27,630 nt of DNA, taken from positions 1 to 27,630 of the forward strand of contig JBEINZ010000012.1 of the NCBI GenBank assembly GCA_040377825.1. The letters run 5' to 3'. A model generated the notes under the pieces. That model ran no database searches. It saw nothing but the letters and a program-made list of their open reading frames with translations, and was not told where the DNA came from. Of this stretch, positions 14,710-22,010 are shown one piece after another (the first letter of the stretch is position 1; the number at the start of each line of letters is the position of its first letter). The position numbers and the translations under genes were made by a program. This DNA is from JBEINZ01 sp040377825. GTDB taxonomy: Bacteria; Pseudomonadota; Alphaproteobacteria; Rhizobiales; Ancalomicrobiaceae.

Positions 14710-15386
14710 GAGCGTGGATGTCCCATCGGAAGAAAGCCGGGATCGAGGATCTCCTCGAATGAGAACGGACATTCGACCGGAACGGCGCTTTCTTCAAGTC
14801 CGCATTCGGCGGCAGCGTGTTTGCGCGCGGTTTCGTGAACTCGCGGAAGCGTCGCCAAGGCATGATCGCGCAAGGACGGACTGCGATGAAACCGATCAAG
14901 CAACCGCGCGCGCTCCACCGCGATGACGCTAAGCGAACTCATCGAGCGCCTATCCATGCGCAGCTGCCATTTTAACAAGCGGTGGAGAACGACCCCGAGG
15001 CGGTTTTCGACATCCCGCCGCGCCTCGTCGGCGATATCGGCCAGAAGTTCCGCAAGCGCTCGCCGCTCAATGCCATCCATCCGGCCTTCCGCGAGAGCGA
15101 TAGCTTGCGCCTCGATCCAAGCAACGCGATCGGGACGAGCAGTTTGAGGTTCCGTGGAGCCATCAGCCGTTTCGTGATCGCCGGCAGCAACCGACAGCTC
15201 ACTGTCGCCGAAAAGGTCCGGGCGTAGTTCCGCGCGCTGAAGGCCGGTCAGCGCCGCGATGTCTGGCACACGCTCCGCTGGAACCTCCCTCCATTGATAA
15301 ACTGCTTGCCGCGTGACGCCGATGGAACGCGCCAATGCCGGCACGCCCCCAACTCTAAGTGCAGCGATTCGTATGATTTCAAGCAT
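14706..15386 (-). CDS. YdaS-type HTH - DUF29 fusion protein
   Basis: The 226-aa product has two recognisable parts. Residues 10-60 match the YdaS/Cro-like antitoxin HTH: ALARSIGVTRQAVYQW, then VPAERVPDIAALTG and ELRPDLF. A linker (61-85) leads to a DUF29 domain (about 86-222), with RRALAELLADIADEARRDVENRLGVVLHRLLKW-type helices, SPSLRDHAL and the terminal ECPFSFEEILDPGFLP. DUF29 has no established function. The stop overlaps the ureE ATG as ATGA, so this is the first gene of an operon with ureEFG. A perfect inverted repeat overlies its probable promoter, suggesting autoregulation. There is no Shine-Dalgarno sequence before the ATG at 15386. A DNA-binding regulator of the operon is the simplest hypothesis. 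Confidence 0.8.
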   Translation of the reverse strand: MLEIIRIAALRVGGVPALARSIGVTRQAVYQWREVPAERVPDIAALTGLQRAELRPDLFGDSELSVAAGDHETADGSTEPQTARPDRVAWIEAQAIALAEGRMDGIERRALAELLADIADEARRDVENRLGVVLHRLLKWQLRMDRRSMSSLSVIAVERARLLDRFHRSPSLRDHALATLPRVHETARKHAAAECGLEESAVPVECPFSFEEILDPGFLPMGHPRS

Positions 15387-15420
15387 GACGACAAGGTAAG
15401 GAAACCTTGTCTTCTGTCAA
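15387..15420 (-). promoter_or_regulatory. Promoter and palindromic operator of the HTH-DUF29-ureEFG operon
   Basis: On the minus strand a -35 TTGACA (15420-15415) is followed, after 16 bp, by TACCTT (15398-15393), a weak -10. Six bases further lies the ATG at 15386, so the transcript could be leaderless. A perfect inverted repeat with 8-bp arms, GACAAGGT (15390-15397) and ACCTTGTC (15404-15411), and a 6-bp spacer covers the spacer and -10. Binding there would block RNA polymerase. The encoded HTH protein is the obvious candidate ligand. Confidence 0.5.
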
Positions 15421-15495
15421 CTACATGCTGTCGTCGGCAGGTCAGTCACGAATCAGATATTCAATCTAGGCCAATAGTCTAGACAAGAGAGCGTT

Positions 15496-16380
15496 ATGCA
15501 ATCGGTTTTCCGTTTTGCGCCAAGTCCGAACGGCGAATTGCATTTGGGCCACGCCTATTCGGCGATGCTCAACTACGATCTCGCGCGGTCGATCGGGGGT
15601 AAGTTTCTGATCCGCATTGAGGACATCGATGTAGTGCGGTGCCGCCGCGAGTACGAGATGCAGGCGCTCGACGACCTCGCTTGGCTCGGCTTGCGGTGGG
15701 AAACCCCGATCCGCCGCCAATCGGAGCATTTTGAAGATTATCGGCGCGCTCTGGAAAAACTGATGGCCCGCGGCCTCGTTTATCCAGCTTTCATGTCGCG
15801 CGCGGAGATCCGCTCTCAGGTCGAAGCACGCGAAGCGGTTGGCGGACGATGGCCGCGCGATCCGGACGGCGCGTCGCTTTATCCGGGCCTCGACCGCGAT
15901 CTGGATCTACCGGCCGAGGAAGCATTAATGGCCGAAGGCAGGAGCTATGCCTTCCGCCTGAAGATGGACGCCGCCGTGGCCGAAGTCGGCGCGGCGCTCT
16001 ATTGGAATGAACATGGATCCGAGGCGAGTTGCTACGTTCGCGTCGCCGCGGAGCCATCGCTATGGGGCGACGTGATCGTGGCACGCAAGGAAATTCCGAC
16101 CAGCTACCATTTGTCGGTGGTGGTCGACGACGCGGCGCAGGGGGTTACGCATGTTGTTCGTGGCGAGGATCTTAGGCCCGCGACAGCCGTCCATCGTCTC
16201 TTGCAGAGACTGTTGAAGCTGCCTGCGCCGCTCTACCGGCACCATCGTCTTATCCTGGACGACTCCGGCCGAAAGCTATCCAAGACCTATCGTGACACGA
16301 GTCTGGCGACCCTGCGTAAAAGCGGCGCGGATCCTGCTGATATCCGACATCTAGTAGGGTTACCTCAGCCTCCGCTGTAA
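15496..16380 (+). CDS. gluQ: Glutamyl-Q tRNA(Asp) synthetase
   Basis: GluQ-RS attaches glutamate to queuosine in the anticodon of tRNA(Asp). The 294-aa protein contains the GlxRS catalytic domain without an anticodon-binding domain. The HIGH-type motif is HLGH (16-19), the adenylate-binding region is RIEDIDVVR (40-48) and the KMSKS-type loop is KLSKT (260-264). The zinc-ligand cysteines of E. coli GluQ are replaced: the region reads VYPAFMSRAEI (95-105). AAGAGAG about six bases upstream supports the ATG at 15496. It is divergent from the HTH-DUF29 gene, and its end overlaps the convergent AEC transporter gene by 16 bp. Confidence 0.92.
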   Translation: MQSVFRFAPSPNGELHLGHAYSAMLNYDLARSIGGKFLIRIEDIDVVRCRREYEMQALDDLAWLGLRWETPIRRQSEHFEDYRRALEKLMARGLVYPAFMSRAEIRSQVEAREAVGGRWPRDPDGASLYPGLDRDLDLPAEEALMAEGRSYAFRLKMDAAVAEVGAALYWNEHGSEASCYVRVAAEPSLWGDVIVARKEIPTSYHLSVVVDDAAQGVTHVVRGEDLRPATAVHRLLQRLLKLPAPLYRHHRLILDDSGRKLSKTYRDTSLATLRKSGADPADIRHLVGLPQPPL

Positions 16381-17336
16381 CGGGCGACAAAATCAAGCCA
16401 AAACACAAGCGCCGGCGCAGCCAACGCAGTGGATAATGCGATCGTATTGGTGGCTGTACCATGTGCAACGCCAAAGCGTACGGCGAAGAGATAGGCATTA
16501 ATCCCGGCAGAACAGGCCGCGCTCACAGTCGCTACGCTGATCCACAAGGGAGGCATGGCGAATACATAGTACGAGAGCGTAAAGACGACGCTCGGCATCA
16601 CGATGACTTTAAGGCCCGATAGCACCAATCCAAGCCGGAAATTTCCCGATATCCCATACTGAGACAGGCCCATACCGAGAGATAGCAGCGAACAAGGTAT
16701 CGCCGCCGCTGCTATCTGGTCGATCATCACGCGTGTTGGGCCATTCAGCGCGAGGCCGGTTTGGCGGTACAACGCACCGGCAAGGAGCGCAATGACATAA
16801 GGATTTGTGACGAGGTTTAGGCCGAGGGCGCGCAGGGTGCTACCAAACTTCATCAGGGCCTGCCCGCCCTGATCGGCACGTAACGCGCGATCCGTCATCA
16901 GGGTCCCAACCACCATCATGGTCGGAAGATGGACCGAAAGGATTGTTAACAAGGGAACCGCGCCCGCTTCTCCAAAAGCGGTGAGCACCAGTGGAATCGC
17001 CACCATCACCAGATTTGAGAACGATGCCGAGACACCGGCGATAACACCCTCCGCCCGGGCACGATGGAAAAGTTGGGTCGCCACCATTGATCCGATCGAC
17101 CAGGAAACGATGGCGCCTCCGAAATAAGAAACCCATAGCGGCCAAGGCGAAACATCTGGAAAATGCGCGGTCGCGACCGTTCGAAATAAGAGCATGGGCA
17201 CCGCCAGAACATAGACGAAATCTCCGAGTCCGCGCGTGACATGTTCCCTGACGAGGCCAACCCTCTCCGAGACAAGACCGACGACGATCAAGCCGAATAC
17301 CGGTAATACGACGGAGACAATCTCATTAATTGTCAT
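16365..17336 (-). CDS. AEC family (auxin efflux carrier-like) transporter
   Basis: The 323-aa, strongly hydrophobic protein has about ten predicted membrane segments beginning with IVSVVLPVFGLIVVGLV. The family features NLVMVAIPLVLTAFGEAG in the middle and the second-half repeat (PCSLLSLGMGLSQYG) are present. Bacterial AEC members export small organic anions such as malate or malonate; no specific substrate can be assigned. It overlaps the 3' end of gluQ by 16 bp, tail to tail, so transcription of the two converges. The start at 17336 is followed upstream by an inverted repeat shared with the divergent response-regulator gene. Confidence 0.87.
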   Translation of the reverse strand: MTINEIVSVVLPVFGLIVVGLVSERVGLVREHVTRGLGDFVYVLAVPMLLFRTVATAHFPDVSPWPLWVSYFGGAIVSWSIGSMVATQLFHRARAEGVIAGVSASFSNLVMVAIPLVLTAFGEAGAVPLLTILSVHLPTMMVVGTLMTDRALRADQGGQALMKFGSTLRALGLNLVTNPYVIALLAGALYRQTGLALNGPTRVMIDQIAAAAIPCSLLSLGMGLSQYGISGNFRLGLVLSGLKVIVMPSVVFTLSYYVFAMPPLWISVATVSAACSAGINAYLFAVRFGVAHGTATNTIALSTALAAPALVFWLDFVARYSGG

Positions 17337-17341
17337 GGGAA

Positions 17342-17399
17342 CCTCTTAAGACTTGGAGGGTTCAATCGTCAGTCGGCGGTTTAGTTAAGACTTAAGAGG
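17342..17399. promoter_or_regulatory. Inverted repeat in the divergent AEC transporter/response-regulator region
   Basis: CCTCTTAAGACTT (17342-17354) and AAGACTTAAGAGG (17387-17399) form inverted arms of 13 bp with one mismatch, 32 bp apart. The same region holds a 9-bp direct repeat TTAAGACTT (17346-17354 and 17385-17393). It lies between two divergent genes, so it may be an operator. The bound protein is unknown. Confidence 0.4.
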
Positions 17400-17451
17400 A
17401 TCGAGCTACCGTCGCGGAATGATCAGGCATGTCGAAAGGCGATGCATATAA

Positions 17452-17847
17452 ATGCGCATCGTAAATGAGACCACGCACGACGGCTTCCGTGTACTACTCG
17501 TGGAGGACCATGCGCTCGCGCGTAAGCTCGTGGAAGCGATGCTTATGAGCTTCGGTTTGGTCAGCGACGTGGCATGCACTGGCGAAGAGGCCTTGGACGC
17601 CGCGGAGCGTAACCTATACGATGTCGTATTACTCGATCTCGGGTTGCCGGACATGACCGCGGAGACGATCATTGATGCCTTGGCTAAAGCGTCAGGAACA
17701 AAAGACGCGGCGTTGATCGCGGTGACAGGGCGTGATCGACCCCATGTCCTGCCCTCGCCGCTTAAGATGTGGCTTGAAAAACCTTTCGCGTTGCGCGACC
17801 TGCACGACGCCCTTGCGGCGGTTCGTGACGAGTCTTTTCAGAAGTAG
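17452..17847 (+). CDS. Stand-alone response regulator receiver protein
   Basis: The 131-aa product is a single receiver domain with FRVLLVEDHALARKLV (12-27), acidic Glu18/Asp19, phosphoacceptor Asp62 in VVLLDLGLPDM, Thr92 in VTGRDRP and Lys110 in LEKPF. There is no output domain, so it probably acts by phosphate transfer or protein binding. No histidine kinase is nearby. It is divergent from the AEC transporter. Its Shine-Dalgarno sequence is weak. Similar receivers occur as sinks or adaptors in alphaproteobacterial phosphorelays; the pathway is unknown. Confidence 0.82.
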   Translation: MRIVNETTHDGFRVLLVEDHALARKLVEAMLMSFGLVSDVACTGEEALDAAERNLYDVVLLDLGLPDMTAETIIDALAKASGTKDAALIAVTGRDRPHVLPSPLKMWLEKPFALRDLHDALAAVRDESFQK

Positions 17848-17959
17848 CGATGGCGAAGATCAGTAAATTGCAACAACTTGACGACCTTGAATTTATATTC
17901 GGTTTGCCCACTACAATAGGTTAACTGAAACAGCCTCCTTGTCGTTAATGAGGTGGACC

Positions 17960-18385
17960 ATGCGTAACTTAATCCTGTTAATTCTCTCGTTCGGACTTTT
18001 TATTGGAATCGCTGTCCCGTCTTGGGCCGACGTAGAAGCGCGGGTTTTCATCTCGAAACAGCGTATGGTCGTTTTCGTCGACGGAACGCGGCGGTTTGAA
18101 TGGCGCGTCTCGACAGGACGGCGCGGTTACGAAACACCACGAGGCACTTATCAACCCATCTGGCTTTCCGCTATGCACTTTTCCAAAAAGTACGACAATG
18201 CGCCGATGCCGCATTCGATTTTTTTCAAAGACGGCTACGCGATCCACGCCACAAACGATATCGGTCGGCTCGGCCGCGCTGCTTCCCACGGCTGCGTTCG
18301 GCTCTCACCGAGCCATGCCAGACAGTTGTTCTCCCTAGTCCGCGCCCATGGTCTCAGAGAAAGTCGAATTCTCGTGACAAACTGA
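17960..18385 (+). CDS. L,D-transpeptidase (YkuD domain)
   Basis: The enzyme forms or exchanges L,D cross-links in peptidoglycan, or links outer-membrane proteins to it. The chosen ATG at 17960 has AGGTG five bases upstream; earlier in-frame starts at 17939 and 17948 lack this. The 141-aa protein has a signal peptide (1-23, ending SWA) and a compact YkuD domain: STGRRGYETPRGTY (51-64), HATND with His97, and SHGCVRL (109-115) with catalytic Cys112. It is short, with no LysM or other binding domain, a common form in alphaproteobacteria. Confidence 0.9.
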   Translation: MRNLILLILSFGLFIGIAVPSWADVEARVFISKQRMVVFVDGTRRFEWRVSTGRRGYETPRGTYQPIWLSAMHFSKKYDNAPMPHSIFFKDGYAIHATNDIGRLGRAASHGCVRLSPSHARQLFSLVRAHGLRESRILVTN

Positions 18386-18503
18386 AGATGCAGCCAACCT
18401 GGATTTTAAACAGAACCACGTCACTATCCTGCCGACTGACGAGATCCTTCGACAGGATCAAGGTCATGGGCCTGCGTTAGCGCCCATACCGCAGGGGTGA
18501 TTG

Positions 18504-19688
18504 ATGGTGGCGCTGAGCGCAAACGACCAAGATCAGTTGGATGTTCAAAACACGCCCGCAGTTTACACCGCGCGATGGCTGATACCGGCCGAAACCGTCG
18601 CAATCACAGATGCTTGGAGAGACTTGGAAAAGCGGGCCATAGAGCCGAATGTGTTTCATGGACCGGATTTCTTGCCGCCGTGTCTTGCATCATTTACGCG
18701 CGGCGCTCGGCTCATTGTTGTTGAATCGAGCCAGTACACGGGCACACGGAAGCTTGTCGCGATCGTGCCGGTCGTATCCTCACGTTTCGGTTTTGGTATC
18801 GTGGGGCCCGTGCCCTCGATATTCAGCGGCGAATACGGCCCGCTCGGCACGCCCCTCATTGATCGCACGGACCCAGTCGGCGTCTGCGCATGCCTTCTCG
18901 AAGGACTGGCCACGAGAGGGGCATTGATCGGATTTTCCAATCTTAGGCTTGATGGCGCGGTTTTCGACGCAATCCGCCGCGCCACGGTCGGAACGGGCGG
19001 CACAATCCGCATTCTCGATCGAAGGCGTCGCGCGGCGATCGATCTGGTCAAACAGAGGCCCCTCGGTCAACCTGGGCATCCAAAACGTCGAAAGGAATGG
19101 AATCGCCTTGGGCGGCGGTTGGAAGAAAGCGGCGCGCTCGTCATTGATGAACTAACCGCAGTGGAGGATGTCGTTGAAGGTTTCGAGCAGTATATCCAAC
19201 TGGAGGCGCAGGGTTGGAAGGGCCGTGGTGGTTCAGCCTTGAGACAGCAGCCGAGAGCGCTCGTATTCGTACGCGCAGCCATCCGTTCATTAGCGGCTCA
19301 CGGGCAAGCGACGATCGACCGCATGACGCTCGATGGCAAGCCAATCGCATTCATGGTTCGGCTTTCGTCTGGAGCCGGATCTTGGATTTGGAAGACAACA
19401 TTTGCAGAGCATGTCGCCGCCTACTCGCCCGGTGTCTTGGTAACCCTTAAGGCGACAGAACGCCTGCTCGCCAATCCCAATCTGAGCGAAGCCGACTCGT
19501 TAGCGGTCGAAGGTCATCCGATGATCGACCATATATGGTCGGATCGGACAGAAATCGGTACGGCAATTGTGGTGTTTGGCGCCCAACAGCGCCGCGCCGC
19601 AATCCTCGCCGCTGATTTCGCCTTGCACGCGAGCACGAGGACAGCTGTTAGAAACGCCCTTAAGTGGCTCAGGCTCAAAAAGCGTTGA
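18504..19688 (+). CDS. BioF2-like GNAT family acetyltransferase (CelD/BcsL type)
   Basis: The 394-aa protein has two GNAT-like halves and no signal peptide. The C-terminal half contains YIQLEAQGWKGRGGSAL (230-246), the most typical block of the Acetyltransf_6/BioF2-like group, followed by ALVFVRAAIRSLAAHGQATIDRMTLDGKPIAFMV. This group includes FemAB-like and polysaccharide-associated acyltransferases. The substrate is unknown. AGGGG about seven bases before the ATG at 18504 supports the start; a TTG at 18501 is the ORF edge. It follows the L,D-transpeptidase in the same direction after 118 bp and converges on the acyl-CoA synthetase. Confidence 0.8.
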   Translation: MVALSANDQDQLDVQNTPAVYTARWLIPAETVAITDAWRDLEKRAIEPNVFHGPDFLPPCLASFTRGARLIVVESSQYTGTRKLVAIVPVVSSRFGFGIVGPVPSIFSGEYGPLGTPLIDRTDPVGVCACLLEGLATRGALIGFSNLRLDGAVFDAIRRATVGTGGTIRILDRRRRAAIDLVKQRPLGQPGHPKRRKEWNRLGRRLEESGALVIDELTAVEDVVEGFEQYIQLEAQGWKGRGGSALRQQPRALVFVRAAIRSLAAHGQATIDRMTLDGKPIAFMVRLSSGAGSWIWKTTFAEHVAAYSPGVLVTLKATERLLANPNLSEADSLAVEGHPMIDHIWSDRTEIGTAIVVFGAQQRRAAILAADFALHASTRTAVRNALKWLRLKKR

Positions 19689-19696
19689 TCGGCCGA

Positions 19697-19713
19697 AAGC
19701 AGAAGCTCTGCTT
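19697..19713. terminator. Hairpin between convergent genes
   Basis: AAGCAGA (19697-19703) and TCTGCTT (19707-19713) form a perfect 7-bp stem with a 3-nt loop. It lies in the 32-bp gap between the ends of the GNAT and acyl-CoA synthetase genes, so it could terminate both transcripts. There is no clear T-tract. Confidence 0.4.
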
Positions 19714-19720
19714 GTAGGGC

Positions 19721-21391
19721 TTAAGCCTCTGTCGCATTGAACAGTTCCACGAATTGCCGGTCTCTTTCGACCTCCGCGCGGGCCGCTTGTCGAAAAAACC
19801 GACGGATCACCTTGCCCGAGGTTGTGAGAGGTATGTCCGCCACAAAGGCAATCTCACGCGGATACTCATGCGCGGAAAGTCGCGTGCGAACGTGGTCTCG
19901 TATCGACGTTGAGAGCGTATCCAATGGCTCGAAACCGTCTCGAAGCTTTACGTAGGCCTTCACGATCTCCGTCCGCAGCTCATCCGGCTTCCCGACTACA
20001 GCGGCCAACGCGACCGCGGGATGCGACGCCAGGCTATCCTCGATCTCCGCAGGTCCGATGCGATACCCCGCAGACGTAATGACGTCGTCGTCCCGACCGA
20101 CGAAAAACACATAGCCCTCTTCGTCCATGATCCCTTGATCGCCAGTCGTCATCCAATCGCCGATAAACTTCTCCGCTGTCGCATCTGATCTGCCCCAATA
20201 CCCCAGGAACATCACGGGATCGGGTCGCTTTACCGCGATCTGTCCGAGGGACCCATGCGGCACTTCTTGGCCGTGCGAACCGATGATGGCCACGCGATGT
20301 CCAGGCGTCGTCATTCCGATTGCTCCGGCGCGGGTGACACCGATCGCCGCGCAAGATCCAAGCACAATGTTGCATTCGGTCTGGCCGTAAAACTCATTGA
20401 CGGTCAGGCCTAGCTCGGACTTGGCCCATTCGTAGGTCTCCGATCCGAGCGCTTCGCCGGCTGACCCAATGGTACGCAAATCGAATTGAAAGCGATTGCG
20501 CGGCTTCTCGACACCGCGCAGCATTTTCAACGCGGTGGGCGGGAGGAAGGCATTCCGGACGCGATACTTGGCGATTAGATCGAACGCCTGTTCGGGATCG
20601 AACTTTTCGAAGCGATGCGCGATGACCGGGATACCGAGAGCAAGCGACGGCATGAGGGCATTTAGCAGGCCGCCCGCCCAGGCCCAGTCTGCTGGGGTCC
20701 ACATCCGATCTCCCACTTTAGGAAAGAATTCGTGCGCGAACTGAAATCCGGGCAGGTGCCCAAGCAGGACCCGGTGGCCATGCAAAGCGCCTTTCGGCGG
20801 TCCGGTCGTTCCGGATGTATAGATCATCATGGCTGGATCGTCGGGGCCGGTGTCCACGGGCACGAACGTGTCACGGCCACCGGCAAGGATATCGTCGAAA
20901 CCGACGGCCTGTTCCCCCAGCCCATCGACTGAAATAATCAACACTAGGTTCGGCAGGCGATCGCGAAGTTCATTGAGTTTCGCAAGCCCGCTGGCATTGG
21001 TGACAATCGCGCGAACATCGGCATCGATAAGCCGATACGCGAGCGCCTCAACACCGAATAAAGCCGCGAGAGGCAGCGCAATGGCGCCAATCTTGTAAAC
21101 CACAAAATGGGTCACGGCAGTTTCCGCCGATTGCGGCAGAAGGATCGCGACGCGGTCGCCGCGATTTACACCAAGCGCCGCGAGACCGTTCGCAAGTCGA
21201 TTGGATGCACGTGACAGGCGCGCATAGCTCCACGGCTCGTCTCCACCGGGACCGCGCGCCAAGATTGCAAGCCTTTCGGGATCACGTATCGCCCAGCCTT
21301 CGCAAGCGTGAACGGCAATGTTGTAACGCTGCGGAAGGTCCCACCGGAAGTCTGCAATGACTTCGGCGTAGGTCTTTCTCCCTTGCAACAT
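19721..21391 (-). CDS. AMP-binding acyl-CoA synthetase
   Basis: The enzyme activates a carboxylic acid with ATP and CoA through an acyl-adenylate. The 556-aa protein has the P-loop-like YTSGTTGPPKG (191-201), YGQTEC (the A5 motif), the hinge region TGDQGIMDEEGYVFFVGRDDD and the C-terminal catalytic Lys527 in TTSGKVIRR. It resembles medium-chain and short-chain acyl-CoA synthetases more than long-chain FadD; the chain length of the substrate cannot be read from sequence. GAGGGTAG about eight bases upstream supports the ATG at 21391. It stands downstream of the CAP-lipoprotein gene on the same strand with an 85-bp gap. Confidence 0.88.
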   Translation of the reverse strand: MLQGRKTYAEVIADFRWDLPQRYNIAVHACEGWAIRDPERLAILARGPGGDEPWSYARLSRASNRLANGLAALGVNRGDRVAILLPQSAETAVTHFVVYKIGAIALPLAALFGVEALAYRLIDADVRAIVTNASGLAKLNELRDRLPNLVLIISVDGLGEQAVGFDDILAGGRDTFVPVDTGPDDPAMMIYTSGTTGPPKGALHGHRVLLGHLPGFQFAHEFFPKVGDRMWTPADWAWAGGLLNALMPSLALGIPVIAHRFEKFDPEQAFDLIAKYRVRNAFLPPTALKMLRGVEKPRNRFQFDLRTIGSAGEALGSETYEWAKSELGLTVNEFYGQTECNIVLGSCAAIGVTRAGAIGMTTPGHRVAIIGSHGQEVPHGSLGQIAVKRPDPVMFLGYWGRSDATAEKFIGDWMTTGDQGIMDEEGYVFFVGRDDDVITSAGYRIGPAEIEDSLASHPAVALAAVVGKPDELRTEIVKAYVKLRDGFEPLDTLSTSIRDHVRTRLSAHEYPREIAFVADIPLTTSGKVIRRFFRQAARAEVERDRQFVELFNATEA

Positions 21392-21476
21392 TTTACGCTA
21401 CCCTCGACACTTGTCGCAGCGCACCATAGGAGTATTTGTGCACTGCGACAACGTCGGCGACGAACAAAACAGGCGA

Positions 21477-22010
21477 TCACATCGGCTCGACGAGAACCAT
21501 GGACCAGAAGATCTTGTACTTCGAGGCCGGGACATAGGAGGTGGCAAGGCCGATCCGGGTCGCCTTTGCATCCAGCATGACTGCGTTATGCGCCTTCAGG
21601 TCTCGCCAGCCGGAAAATGCTTCCGCAAAGGTGCGGTACCCTGCCGAGAGATTGATGACGTAGGTCCGATAACGAACGCCGTTTGAAGAAAGCAGCGGCG
21701 GCAGATCGGCCTCCTCCGACGATTGCACTTTATCGGCCGCCGCCATGCGATCGGCCGCAGCCTGAGCGGCGCGCGTGATTGCCGGATCCCACACAACAGG
21801 CGCTACGCCGTTGTTCGCGCGATACTGATTGAGCATCGATAGCGAGGATGCAGGATCGACATTGCGGCCGCCAATATCCAGCCGCTGGTAGAATGGCGGG
21901 GTTGCAATGGAGGCAACAGGCGCCGACGCGCAAGCCGCTAGCAGAATGCTTGCGCTGGTGATCGCCACAAAAACCGCCGGTCGTTTGAACGATGTCATCC
22001 CGAGCCTCAT
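21477..22010 (-). CDS. CAP (SCP/PR1)-domain lipoprotein
   Basis: The 177-aa protein has a lipoprotein signal sequence ending LLAAC (lipidated Cys27). The CAP domain follows with LNQYRANNGVAPVVWDPAITRAAQAAADRMAA, an unusual short core and the end KIFWSMVLVEPM. CAP proteins of bacteria are secreted or envelope-anchored and mostly of unknown function. The typical His residues of the CAP tetrad are partly recognisable (AHNAVML). Its ATG at 22010 overlaps the stop of the DUF3772-MscS gene as ATGA, indicating co-translation; ATG 21998 is an alternative. Confidence 0.85.
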   Translation of the reverse strand: MRLGMTSFKRPAVFVAITSASILLAACASAPVASIATPPFYQRLDIGGRNVDPASSLSMLNQYRANNGVAPVVWDPAITRAAQAAADRMAAADKVQSSEEADLPPLLSSNGVRYRTYVINLSAGYRTFAEAFSGWRDLKAHNAVMLDAKATRIGLATSYVPASKYKIFWSMVLVEPM

